Assembly: GCF_011764445.1 (NCBI RefSeq)
Contig: NZ_BLPG01000001.1
Coordinates: forward strand, 7,829,001 to 7,893,000
Direction of reading: 5' to 3'
Origin: Phytohabitans rumicis
Lineage (GTDB): Bacteria > Actinomycetota > Actinomycetes > Mycobacteriales > Micromonosporaceae
DNA: 64,000 bases
The notes under the pieces are model-generated. The model saw only the letters and a program-made list of their open reading frames with translations, made no database searches and was not told the origin of the DNA. Positions within the stretch are counted from its first letter, which is position 1. The number at the start of each line of letters is the position of its first letter. Shown piece after piece: positions 39,512-48,021 of the stretch. The translations under genes and the position numbers were made by a program.

Positions 39512-41335
39512 ATGGACGGGCGCGCGCTGCTGGACATCGCGGTGGCGGCCGCCGCTGTCGGCGGCTGGTTCGGCGGGTACGGCGTGGCGCGGCTGGTCAC
39601 CCGGCCGGCCAGCCCGCGGCCGGAGCCCGCCAGCCCCGACCTCGGTGCGGAGCCGCCGGCGGTGGTGAGCCTGCTGGCCAACCGGTGGACGCTCACCGAG
39701 GACGCGGCCGAGTCGACGCTGCTGGACCTGGCCGCCCGCCGCTTCATCGAGCTGCGCCAGCCCGGCAACGATCCGATGCAGACCACCTTGCATCTGCCGG
39801 CCGCGCCGCCGGACGCGACCGGGCTGCGGCCGTACGAGCGGCGGGTCCTCGATCGGGTACGCGGGCTCGCCGTCAACGGTGTGGTGCCGTTGACCGCGTT
39901 GACGTTCCGCGACGAGTCGAGCGCCAAGTCGTGGAACAAGCGGCTGCACGCCGAGGTCGTCGCGGACGCCCGTACGGCCGGTCTGTCCCGGCCACGGTTC
40001 GGGTCGACGGTGCGCAGCGTGCTCGGCGGGGCCGCGGTGCTCGCGGCAATCGCGGTCGGGCTCGCCGCGTTCCACTATGGAGTATGGAGCGACAACGAGG
40101 ACAACCCCGGTGTCGCGGCCGGGATCGTCACGTTCTTCGTGCTCGGCGGCGTGGTCGCGGTGACCCGGGGTGAGCGCGACACCCCGCTGGGCCGCCAGGT
40201 CGCGGGGCGTTGGCTCGGCGTACGCGATTGGCTGCGCGGCCACGAGGAGTTCGCCGAGCTGCCGCCGGCGTCGGTGACCGTGTGGGACCGGTATCTGGGC
40301 TACGGCGCGGCGACCGGCACCACCCACCTGGCCAGCGCCATCCTCGATCTCGGCATGGGCGACCGCAAGCTGGTGTGGTCGTCGTTCGGCGGCACCTGGC
40401 ACCGCGTGCGGGTGCGGTATCCGCGCTTCTGGCCGCGCTACGGCCGTACCGCGCCGCAGCTGGTGCGGCGGGCGCTGTTCGCCGTCGCGGCCGGCGTCCT
40501 GCTGCTGCGGTTCACCGTCGACGCGCTCGATCTGGTGGCCGTCACCGGCGACCCGGTGACCGACGTGGCGTACCCGGTAGCCGTTGTCCTGCTGGGCTAC
40601 GGCCTGTACGCGCTGGCGCGCAGCCTGATCGACCTCGCCACCGTCCGTACGATCACCGGCGAGGTGCTGTGGCAGCAGGTGTGGCAGTCCACCGCCCGCA
40701 CCGAGGACAGCCCGTCCCGGCCGTGGCTGCACCACCTCGCCGTGGACGACGGCACCGACGATCGCACCACGGCCTGGGCGCTGCCCAGTGAGTGGGCCGG
40801 CAACTGCCAGGACGGCGACACGGTCACGATCCGGGTCCGCCCGTGGAGCCGGCGTGTGGTCCAGTTGACCGTCGTCGGCCACGGCCGCACCCGCGCGCTG
40901 ACCGAACCGGTGACCACACAGGACACCGCCGAGCCCAGTGCCGCACCCGTTGGCCCCGGGCCCAACGACGTGTTCACTGTGGACGAGATCGGGCAGGCAC
41001 TCGGCTTCGCCGTGCTGGCCGGCCCGCCGGTCCCCGCCATCGGCCCGGTCGGCACCGCGCAGTACGTGTCGGCCGACCGCGGCAAGGCCGTACTCATGGT
41101 GCAGACGGCGGGCGGGGCGCCGGGCCGGTGGGCCTGGCGGGCGAACTCGCGCGGGCAGGCGCTGCCCGGCGTCGGCGAGGGCGCCTACGCCGCGGGAGAC
41201 CGGGCCGCGCTGCGGCTCGGCGAGACCACCGTGGTGGTGACCCTGCTCGGCGACGGCCGCGGCCGCCACGCGTACCTGCCCTGGCTGCTGAACCAGGCCG
41301 CCGCCCGCGCGACCACCCGGCACGCCCCCGGATAG
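39512..41335 (+). CDS. DUF2207-like large membrane protein
   Basis: 607 residues, starting 16 bases after LemA. One N-terminal helix (ALLDIAVAAAAVGGWFGGYGVARLV) precedes a winged-helix-like cytosolic stretch (WTLTEDAAESTLLDLAARRFIEL ... YERRVLDRVRGL). Helices lie near residues 170-215 and 330-375, followed by a beta-rich C-terminal domain. The layout matches actinobacterial DUF2207 proteins that sit next to LemA genes. Function unknown; the pairing suggests a membrane-associated complex. Confidence 0.75.
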   Translation: MDGRALLDIAVAAAAVGGWFGGYGVARLVTRPASPRPEPASPDLGAEPPAVVSLLANRWTLTEDAAESTLLDLAARRFIELRQPGNDPMQTTLHLPAAPPDATGLRPYERRVLDRVRGLAVNGVVPLTALTFRDESSAKSWNKRLHAEVVADARTAGLSRPRFGSTVRSVLGGAAVLAAIAVGLAAFHYGVWSDNEDNPGVAAGIVTFFVLGGVVAVTRGERDTPLGRQVAGRWLGVRDWLRGHEEFAELPPASVTVWDRYLGYGAATGTTHLASAILDLGMGDRKLVWSSFGGTWHRVRVRYPRFWPRYGRTAPQLVRRALFAVAAGVLLLRFTVDALDLVAVTGDPVTDVAYPVAVVLLGYGLYALARSLIDLATVRTITGEVLWQQVWQSTARTEDSPSRPWLHHLAVDDGTDDRTTAWALPSEWAGNCQDGDTVTIRVRPWSRRVVQLTVVGHGRTRALTEPVTTQDTAEPSAAPVGPGPNDVFTVDEIGQALGFAVLAGPPVPAIGPVGTAQYVSADRGKAVLMVQTAGGAPGRWAWRANSRGQALPGVGEGAYAAGDRAALRLGETTVVVTLLGDGRGRHAYLPWLLNQAAARATTRHAPG

Positions 41336-41376
41336 GTTTTCTGTTATCCGGGGCGGCCCCGGCCCGCCTCCATGTC

Positions 41377-42828
41377 GTGGAGTCTCTGCACGCGGCGAAG
41401 AAGACCGTGCTCGCCCTTGCCTGCGCCGGGCTCGCCCTGACAGCTGGCGCCTGCGCCGATCCGTCGACCGCCGGCGCCGCGGCGACCGGCTGGCGGTCGG
41501 CGGGCGCCTCGGAGTCTCCCGTCCCGAAGGCCGTGTCGGGCCTCGGATCCGCACCCACCACGGCGCCGGCGCGCAAACCCGTGGACGCGGGCATCGACCC
41601 GGGAGCCGACCCCGTCTTCGGCTCCGACCCGGACCTGGCCCGGACCGAAACCTACGCCTACCGGCACACCGAGCCGGGCGACCACGCGCTCCCGGCCGGC
41701 ACGGTCACGCTTCGGTACGACGTGTCCACCGCCCTGGACACACCGCTGAAGGCGCTGCTGGACCGGGCTCGTGCCGATCTGGTCCAAGCCACCGGAGTCG
41801 CTGTCTACCTCGACGGTGGCCACGCGCTCAACGACGCCGACCTGGCGGCGATCCAGTCGCTGCACAAGCCGCCATCGCAGGGTGGGCAGGGGGCGACGAG
41901 GCCGACCCGCCTGTACGTCTACAACCTGAAGACGCTGGCGGGCGGAACGGAGTGCACGCCCACCTCGAGCCTCGCGTGCGCCGGCCAGACCGCGCGTGGT
42001 GGCCGGTCACCGTACCTGTGGCACAACGGCTGGTGGGACTCCTGGGTCAAGCACCTCACCCTGGACGACCTGGAAGAGGTCAAGGCGGGCGCCTTCAGCA
42101 ACACCGGCTTCGAGTCGGTCAGCCTCAAGGCGGTCCGGTCGATCGGCCCGATGGGATTCGGGCACCGCCCGTACGCCAAGCTGAGCGTGCTCTACCTGCC
42201 GAGCGTCACGTACGTCGGCCCGGACGCGTTCCGCCGGAACCAGTACCTGACCAAGGTGAACCTGCCGCGGGCGACGAAGGTCGACGACTTCGCGTTCGAC
42301 GACGCCTCCCGGCTGCGCTATTTCAACGCACCCCGGTTGCGGAGCATCGGCAGGAACGCGCTCAACGACAGCCACGCGCTGGTGTCGGTGAACCTGCCCA
42401 GCGTCGAGTACATCGGCATCAACTGCTTCGACCTCAACGGCAACGCCGAGGCGGGCACCGGCGTGCGCGTACTGCGGCTGCCGAAGCTGACGGTGCTGGA
42501 CAAGAACGGACTCACCGGATTCGCGTCGCTGGTGCGGGTGTACGCGCCGTCGTTGACCACCGCATGGCACGACGCGATAACCCGCAATCCGAGCCTGGCG
42601 GCGGTCTACGTACCCGAAATGCGCAAGCTCGGTCCGCGCGCCTTTCGCGACAACCCCAACCTGCGCGAGGTCCGCTTCGGCGACCGGCCGCCGGCGCAGG
42701 ACGCGGACGTCTTCGCCGGTGCGGACCCCGCGCGGCTGTCCATCTACCACAGCGGCGACGCCGCCAGTTGGGCCCGGTTCGTCCCGGCCGGCAACCCGAC
42801 CGTCCCGGTCCTCAGGTACGGGGGATGA
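41377..42828 (+). CDS. BspA-type leucine-rich-repeat (LRR_5) lipoprotein
   Basis: About 483 residues from GTG 41377; no clear ribosome-binding site and the open frame continues upstream. The N-terminus (KKTVLALACAGLALTAGAC) is a signal with a weak lipobox, followed by a low-complexity linker. After a DYxVSTALDTPLKALLDRA-like region, about seven repeats of the LRR_5 type run from residue 230 to 450 (LPSVTYVGPDAFRRNQYLTKVNLP, LRSIGRNALNDSHALVSVNLP, MRKLGPRAFRDNPNLREVRF). Such repeats usually mediate surface binding. Its 3' end overlaps the convergent small gene by 17 bases. Confidence 0.75.
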   Translation: MESLHAAKKTVLALACAGLALTAGACADPSTAGAAATGWRSAGASESPVPKAVSGLGSAPTTAPARKPVDAGIDPGADPVFGSDPDLARTETYAYRHTEPGDHALPAGTVTLRYDVSTALDTPLKALLDRARADLVQATGVAVYLDGGHALNDADLAAIQSLHKPPSQGGQGATRPTRLYVYNLKTLAGGTECTPTSSLACAGQTARGGRSPYLWHNGWWDSWVKHLTLDDLEEVKAGAFSNTGFESVSLKAVRSIGPMGFGHRPYAKLSVLYLPSVTYVGPDAFRRNQYLTKVNLPRATKVDDFAFDDASRLRYFNAPRLRSIGRNALNDSHALVSVNLPSVEYIGINCFDLNGNAEAGTGVRVLRLPKLTVLDKNGLTGFASLVRVYAPSLTTAWHDAITRNPSLAAVYVPEMRKLGPRAFRDNPNLREVRFGDRPPAQDADVFAGADPARLSIYHSGDAASWARFVPAGNPTVPVLRYGG

Positions 42829-43081
42829 GCTTCTCGAAGAAGAATTCGTGCTTGAGGTACGAGGTGTCGTACTCGTGGCCCGGGTACGGCGGGATGAGCT
42901 GGGCGGCCTGAAACAGGCGCCAGCCGTCCAGCAGCGCGGCCAGACCGGTCGGATACGGCGGCTCGTCGCTGTCGCCGGTGGTCGGGCTGGCCTGGCCGGT
43001 GCCGTCGTAGCGGGCCCAGCCGACGACCGCCGAATCCAGCGCCGACGTGGTCAGGTAGAGCACCAGAACCTGCTGCCTCAT
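42812..43081 (-). CDS. Small hypothetical protein coupled to PhyH dioxygenase
   Basis: 89 residues, starting at an ATG that overlaps the dioxygenase stop as ATGA, so it is translated with it. The N-terminal part is predicted beta (MRQQVLVLYLTTSALDSAVVGWARYD). The C-terminal half is rich in aromatic residues (LLDGWRLFQAAQLIPPYPGHEYDTSYLKHEFFFEKLI). No family recognised; a partner or accessory subunit of the oxygenase is possible. Confidence 0.6.
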   Translation of the reverse strand: MRQQVLVLYLTTSALDSAVVGWARYDGTGQASPTTGDSDEPPYPTGLAALLDGWRLFQAAQLIPPYPGHEYDTSYLKHEFFFEKLIPRT

Positions 43082-43896
43082 GCGTTGCTCCCCACGGTCG
43101 GCCGGTTGCTCACCCGGGTCACCCAGTACTCGATGTCGAAGCCGTCATCGCCGGTCAGCGCGCGCCACAGCCGGATCCGGTTGTAGATCTCCAGGCGCCC
43201 CGTGGCGTGCTCGTACCAGGGGAAGTTGGTGCTCAATTCGGCGGCGATCCGCGGATCGGCCAGGTCGTCGGCGTTCCACAGCCGCACCTGGGGCACCGTG
43301 GGGTTGAACCGGATCTTGTACATGTACCGGCGGGTGCCGCTGTCGTTGCGCCGCCCGCCGTGCCAGATGCCGTGGTGCAGCAGCATCACGGTGCCGGCCG
43401 GGCAGGTGAGCCGGATCTGGCCGAGCAGGTTCTGGTAGCGGCCGGTGTCGCTCTCGTTGGTGCGGCGCAGGTGGCTGCCCGGCACGACGAGCGTCCCGCC
43501 CATGTCGGCGGTCACCTCCCGCGGGTAGTACATGAGCTGGACGTCGAAGGCGTCCGGGCGCACGTCGATGATGGCGTCGCCGTGCAGCGGCTGGGCGTTG
43601 CCCTCGTGTGGTTCCCGGACGTGCACGAAATGATGGTCCACAGTGGGCTCCGGTCCCACCAGGCTGCGCAGCGCGCCGGCGACCGCCGGGACCTCGACCA
43701 GTTGGCGGGCGAACGATCCCTCGGGAAAGGCGTCGGGCAGCGCGGTGCCGTACGGCACGGCCGGAAGGCCGGCGGACAGCACCTCGACGGCTTGCCGGTT
43801 CAGCGTGTCCGGAACGACGGCGTCCATGCGTAGGTAGCCGTGCGTCACGAAGCGCGCCATCTGAACGGAGGAGAGCAGGTGGCTACTGGTCAACAT
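43078..43896 (-). CDS. Phytanoyl-CoA dioxygenase (PhyH)-family Fe(II)/2-oxoglutarate oxygenase
   Basis: 272 residues; an internal start at M13 is possible. The iron facial triad is visible: H105-x-D107 in PLHGDAIID and a distal histidine in LLHHGIWHGG (H174/H175/H179). R190 in the SGTRRYMYKIRF strand is the candidate 2-oxoglutarate-binding arginine. The substrate is unknown; the family hydroxylates lipids, natural products and small metabolites. Divergent from an AraC-type regulator with 79 bases between starts, which suggests direct control. Confidence 0.85.
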   Translation of the reverse strand: MLTSSHLLSSVQMARFVTHGYLRMDAVVPDTLNRQAVEVLSAGLPAVPYGTALPDAFPEGSFARQLVEVPAVAGALRSLVGPEPTVDHHFVHVREPHEGNAQPLHGDAIIDVRPDAFDVQLMYYPREVTADMGGTLVVPGSHLRRTNESDTGRYQNLLGQIRLTCPAGTVMLLHHGIWHGGRRNDSGTRRYMYKIRFNPTVPQVRLWNADDLADPRIAAELSTNFPWYEHATGRLEIYNRIRLWRALTGDDGFDIEYWVTRVSNRPTVGSNA

Positions 43897-43975
43897 GCGT
43901 CGACCCTACGAACAGCTGGTGAGCCCGTCGTGGGTCCTAGTCAACCAGTGCTGGTAGATTTTCACCATCGATAGC

Positions 43976-44733
43976 GTGCTGATCCGGCTGGACGACCCGC
44001 CCGCGGTGGCCAACGTGGGCGTCGGCGTGCACGGGACGACCGGCCTGCGCGACGTGTTCGAGCTGCCCGACCTGTGGCAGCTGCACCTCTACGGCTACGC
44101 CGCCGAGCTGACCGTCGGGGACACGACGCACGCGATCCGGCCGGGCCGGGTGAGCCTGATTCCACCCGGCGCGCGGGTGGAGTACCGCTACCGCGGCCGG
44201 TCCGAGCACCTGTACGCGCACTTTTCCGCCCCCGGCAGGGCGCGCCGCGCGGCGTACCCGTGATGCAGGACGCCGGCGCGGAGGCCCGGCTGCTGTCCAC
44301 CCTGCTGCACCAGGCGATCGCGGCCGGGCCCGGCGCCCCGGCCCGGGTGGTGGCCTGCGTGTGGACCGCCCTGTGGCAGGTGGCCGACCTCGGGGAGCGG
44401 GACGGGCAGCAGGGCGGGCACGCGGCGGTGTCGGCGGCCGTCGCGCACATCGAGGCGAATCTGGCCGCGCCGCTGACCGTGCCGGGCATCGCGCGGGTGG
44501 TCGGCGTCTCGCACAACCACCTCACCCGCCTGTTCCGCACCGAGACCGGCCACACGGTGGTCGGGTATCTGCGGCGCCGCCGGCTGGAACGGGCCCGGCA
44601 CCTGCTGCGGGAGTCCACATTGTCCATCCCGGCGATCGCGGCGTCCGTGGGCATCGCCGACCTTCAGGCGTTCAACAAGGCATGCCGGCGCGAGCTGGGC
44701 GGCTCCCCGCGAGCGGTACGCGCCGGCGAGTGA
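43976..44733 (+). CDS. AraC-family transcriptional regulator (apparent frameshift)
   Basis: GTG 43976 opens a cupin-like sensor domain (LWQLHLYGYAAELTVGDTTHAIRPGRVSLIPPGARVEYRY). The frame ends at TGA 44261 but one missing C in the CCC run at 44257-44259 restores AYPVMQDAGAEARLLSTLL. It then continues to a double helix-turn-helix (VPGIARVVGVSHNHLTRLFRTETGHTVVGYLR ... SIPAIAASVGIADLQAFNKACRRELGGSP). Restored length about 252 residues. It probably regulates the divergent PhyH gene. Confidence 0.85.
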
Positions 44734-44748
44734 GCCTTGCGTGGCCCT

Positions 44749-44784
44749 ATACCTAGAACTACTATGCATTGTTGTTCTAGGTAT
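44749..44784. promoter_or_regulatory. Operator-like inverted repeat upstream of padR-type gene
   Basis: ATACCTAGAAC (44749-44759) and GTTCTAGGTAT (44774-44784) are perfect 11-base arms around a 14-base spacer. A wider pairing CCTATACC / GGGTATAGG (about 44745 and 44795) surrounds it. It ends 25 bases before the GTG of the PadR-type regulator, so autorepression is likely. Confidence 0.7.
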
Positions 44785-44809
44785 GGCAGCCTAAGGGTAT
44801 AGGAGTCGC

Positions 44810-45205
44810 GTGTACATCACCAAGGACCTGGTCGCGGCCTCGGCGACCCCACTCGTGCTGGGGATCCTCGCCGACGGTGAGAGCTACGGCTACGCGATCC
44901 TCAAGCAGGTCAACGACCTGTCCGGCGGGCAGCTGGAGTGGACCGACGGTCTGCTCTACCCGCTGCTGCACCGGCTGGAGCGGCTCGGCCACGTCGAGTC
45001 GGCCTGGGAGACCCCGCCCGGGGGCCGCCGCCGCAAGTACTACCGCATCACCGACCAGGGCCGGGCCGAGCTCGCCGAGCAGCGCCGCCAGTGGGCCACC
45101 GTCGTCGACGCCCTGCGTGGCGTCTGGAGCACGACCGAGTCCCTCAAGCCCAGCACGGCCATCAAGCCGATCACGGCGACACCGGCGTGGGGGACAGGGC
45201 GATGA
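44810..45205 (+). CDS. PadR-family transcriptional regulator
   Basis: 131 residues from GTG 44810 with AGGAG upstream. A PadR winged helix is clear: PLVLGILADGESYGYAILKQV, then LEWTDGLLYPLLHRLERLGHVES and GGRRRKYYRITDQGRAELAEQ. The gene overlaps the following membrane-protein gene as ATGA. PadR plus a permease-prefix membrane protein is a common actinobacterial and Firmicute pair; the regulator often senses membrane or antibiotic stress. Confidence 0.9.
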   Translation: MYITKDLVAASATPLVLGILADGESYGYAILKQVNDLSGGQLEWTDGLLYPLLHRLERLGHVESAWETPPGGRRRKYYRITDQGRAELAEQRRQWATVVDALRGVWSTTESLKPSTAIKPITATPAWGTGR

Positions 45206-46575
45206 CCGTCGACAGCGACAACGATCTGGAGCGCCAGATCGCCGAGTGGCGGGCCTACATGCGCCGCCGCCGCCCACTGCACGACACCGACGCCGATGAG
45301 CTGGAAGACCACCTGCGCAGCCGCATCACCGAGCTGACGGAGGCGGGCCTGCAAGCGGATGAGGCGTTCCTCATCGCGGTCAAACGCATGGGCAGCCTCG
45401 ATGAGGTGGCGCGCGAGTTCGCCCGCGAGCATTCCGAGCGGCTCTGGAAGCAGCTGGTGCTGCCCCGGGAGCCGGACGCGCCCACCGCCGCCCGGTCCCG
45501 GCGCGAGCTGCCCGTCATGGTGGCCTGTGCGATCGCCGCGGCGATCGCGATCAAGGTGCCGGCGCTGTTCGGGTTGGACATTTCGGACGACGAGGACGCG
45601 GAGTTCTACGTCCGAAACTTCAGCCTCTTCGTGCTGCCGGTGCTGGCCGCCTACTTCGCGTGGCAGCGCCGGGTCGGTCTTCGCGTCATCGGGGTGCTCG
45701 CGCTGCTGTTCGTGCTCGGCGCGGTCGCCGCGAACGCGTACGGGCTTGACGGTGACTCGCAAAGCTTTGTGCTCACGGCGATCCACCTGCCGCTCGCGCT
45801 GTGGCTGGTCGTCGGGGTCGCCTATGTCGGGGGTGAGTGGCGCTCGGACCGGCGGCGGATGGACTTCATCCGGTTCACCGGGGAGTGGCTGATCTACTTC
45901 AACCTCATCGCCACCGGGGGCGGCATCCTCCTCGCGTTCACGGCCGGCACGTTCAACGCCATCGGCCTCGACCCCGAGGAGTTCATCCAGTCGTGGCTGT
46001 TGCCGTGCGGCGTCGTGGCCGCGGTCATCGTGTCGGCCTGGCTGGTCGAGGCCAAGCAGAGCGTCATCGAAAACATGGCCCCGGTGTTGACCCGCGTCTT
46101 CACCCCGCTCTTCGCGGCCACCCTCCTGGCCTTCCTGGTCGCCTTCATGTGGACCAGCAACGGCATCGACGTCGACCGCGACGTGCTCATCATCTTCGAC
46201 CTGCTGCTGGTCATCGTCCTGGGCCTGCTGCTGTACTCCATCTCCGCCCGCGACCCCGCGGCCCGGCCCAGCCTGTTCGACCACCTGCAGCTCGTGCTCG
46301 TCGTCACCGCCTTGGTCATCGACGTCATCGTGCTGCTGGCGATCACCGGCCGGATCAGCGAATGGGGCTTCACCCCCAACAAGAGCGCGGCGTTGGGTGA
46401 GAACGTCATCCTGCTCGCCAACCTGGCGTGGTCGGCATGGCTGTTCCTCGGCTTCGTGCGCGGCCGCGCGCCGTTCGCCCAGCTCGAACGCTGGCAGACC
46501 CGCTACGTGGTCGTGTACGCCGCCTGGGCCTGGCTGGTGGTCCTCGCATTCCCGTTCGTGTTCGACTTCGCCTGA
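45202..46575 (+). CDS. Multi-pass membrane protein with N-terminal HAAS/permease-prefix domain
   Basis: 457 residues. The first about 85 residues form a cytosolic helical domain (LERQIAEWRAYMRRRRPLHDTDADELEDHLRSRI ... FLIAVKRMGSLDEVAREFAREHS), the permease-prefix/HAAS type that is found next to PadR regulators. About ten hydrophobic segments follow (for example FSLFVLPVLAAYFAW, VLIIFDLLLVIVLGLLLYSI), resembling DUF4153-type proteins. Function unknown. The stop lies one base from the stop of the convergent MocR gene. Confidence 0.75.
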   Translation: MTVDSDNDLERQIAEWRAYMRRRRPLHDTDADELEDHLRSRITELTEAGLQADEAFLIAVKRMGSLDEVAREFAREHSERLWKQLVLPREPDAPTAARSRRELPVMVACAIAAAIAIKVPALFGLDISDDEDAEFYVRNFSLFVLPVLAAYFAWQRRVGLRVIGVLALLFVLGAVAANAYGLDGDSQSFVLTAIHLPLALWLVVGVAYVGGEWRSDRRRMDFIRFTGEWLIYFNLIATGGGILLAFTAGTFNAIGLDPEEFIQSWLLPCGVVAAVIVSAWLVEAKQSVIENMAPVLTRVFTPLFAATLLAFLVAFMWTSNGIDVDRDVLIIFDLLLVIVLGLLLYSISARDPAARPSLFDHLQLVLVVTALVIDVIVLLAITGRISEWGFTPNKSAALGENVILLANLAWSAWLFLGFVRGRAPFAQLERWQTRYVVVYAAWAWLVVLAFPFVFDFA

Positions 46576-46576
46576 G

Positions 46577-47980
46577 CTACCGCGACGTTCCCCTGTGGAG
46601 GGTGCGGGCCAGGCGGCGGACGGCCTCGTCCATGAGGTCGGGCGGGGCGGCGGCGTACGTGAGGCGGAGGTGCGGGGCGGGGGGTTCGGCGGCGTACCAG
46701 GGGCGGCCGGGGAAGACGACGACGCCGTCGGCGGCCGCGGCGGCGGCCAGCGCGACATCGTCGGTGCCGTCGGGGAGGCGGGTCCACAGGTGCAGGCCGC
46801 CGCGGGGGATCGCCGCTGGGATCAGTGCCGGCAGGTGCCGGCGCAGCGCGGCCAGGAGCGCCTCGCGCCGGGTGTGCAGCGCGGTGCGCAGGGCACGGCG
46901 GTGACGCGCCCAGGCCGGGGCGGTGACGAACTCCAGCGTGGCCTGCTGGAGCGGGCCGGCGACGAAGAAGTCGTCGAGCAGCCGGGCCGACCGCAGCCGG
47001 GCGCCGGCCGGTCCGCGGGCGCCGATCGCGGCGACGCGCAGCCCGGGAGCCGCCGACTTGGTCAGTGAACGCAGGTAGACGACGTGCCCGTCGGGGTCGT
47101 CGGCGGCCAGCGGTGGCGGAGCCTCCCCGTCGACGGTGAGGTCGCGGGCGTAGTCGTCCTCGATCAGGAACGCCCCGGCGTCGCGTACGGCGGCGGCGAC
47201 CTGGGCCCGGCGGTGCCCGGCGAGCGTCGCGCCGTGCGGGTTGGCGTAGAGCGGCTGGCAGTAGAACAGCCGGGCGCCGGTGCGGGCGAACGCGGCGGCG
47301 AGCTGGTCGGGCAGTACGCCGTCGGCGTCGACCGGCACGGGCACCACCCGCAGCCCGGCCGCGCGGGCGGCGGCCAGCGCGCCCAGATAGGTGGGCGACT
47401 CGACGAGCAGGGCGTCGCCGGGCGCGGTGAGCGCGCGCAGCGCCGTCGAGAGCGCGGCCTGGCCGCCGGGGCAGATCACCATGTCGTCGGCGCGCAGCCC
47501 CGTACCGGCCTCGCGGGCGAACCAGGCACGCAGGTCCGCGCGCCCCTCGGTCGGCCCGCGCTGCCAGGACGCGGGCTGCCGGGCCGCGCGGGTGAGCGCG
47601 GCGCCGAGCGCGGCGGCCGGCTGCAGGTCCGCGTCCAGGTAGCCGCCGGACAGCGGGATCGCGCCTGCGGGCGGTAACGCCAGTAACGCCTGCAACTCGT
47701 CCTCGCCCGGGAGGCGAGGGCCGAGCGCCACGGTCTGCCAGGACAGGTCGGGCGCGCGCCGCTGGTGTGGCGGGGCGGCCACGAAGGTGCCCTTGCCGGG
47801 CCGGGCCTCGATCAGCCCGTCCGCAACCAGCTGCCGGATCGCCTCGGCGACGGTCACCGGAGACGCCTGGTGCCGGGTGGTCAGCTCGCGCACCGACGGC
47901 AGCCGCGTGCCGGGGTCCGCGACGGCCACGAGCCCGCGCAGATCTTGGATCACACGATCGGCTGCGTTACTGTTACCCAT
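46577..47980 (-). CDS. MocR-type GntR/aminotransferase regulator
   Basis: 467 residues. An N-terminal GntR winged helix (DPGTRLPSVRELTTRHQASPVTVAEAIRQLVADGLIEARPGKGTFV) is fused to a fold-type I PLP-dependent aminotransferase-like domain. The latter has the expected motifs: ICPGGQAALSTALRAL, YCQPLYANPHG, FLIEDDYARDL, and the cofactor lysine in YLRSLTKSAAPGLRVAAIG. MocR proteins bind PLP-derived ligands to control transport or metabolism. Its ATG and that of the divergent EamA gene overlap in a single CATG. Confidence 0.92.
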   Translation of the reverse strand: MGNSNAADRVIQDLRGLVAVADPGTRLPSVRELTTRHQASPVTVAEAIRQLVADGLIEARPGKGTFVAAPPHQRRAPDLSWQTVALGPRLPGEDELQALLALPPAGAIPLSGGYLDADLQPAAALGAALTRAARQPASWQRGPTEGRADLRAWFAREAGTGLRADDMVICPGGQAALSTALRALTAPGDALLVESPTYLGALAAARAAGLRVVPVPVDADGVLPDQLAAAFARTGARLFYCQPLYANPHGATLAGHRRAQVAAAVRDAGAFLIEDDYARDLTVDGEAPPPLAADDPDGHVVYLRSLTKSAAPGLRVAAIGARGPAGARLRSARLLDDFFVAGPLQQATLEFVTAPAWARHRRALRTALHTRREALLAALRRHLPALIPAAIPRGGLHLWTRLPDGTDDVALAAAAAADGVVVFPGRPWYAAEPPAPHLRLTYAAAPPDLMDEAVRRLARTLHRGTSR

Positions 47981-48021
47981 GACAGACCAGAGTAGCGCTA
48001 CTGCCGGCGTCACGGTAACAG
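47970..48021. promoter_or_regulatory. Nested palindromes over the shared MocR/EamA start
   Basis: The perfect 12-base palindrome AGTAGCGCTACT (47991-48002) is centred within one base of a wider inverted repeat, CTGTTACC (47970-47977) and GGTAACAG (48014-48021). The CATG at 47978-47981 carries both start codons. Leaderless promoters are likely: TACTGT before the EamA start and TACTCT before the MocR start. This is the natural MocR binding site. Confidence 0.6.
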
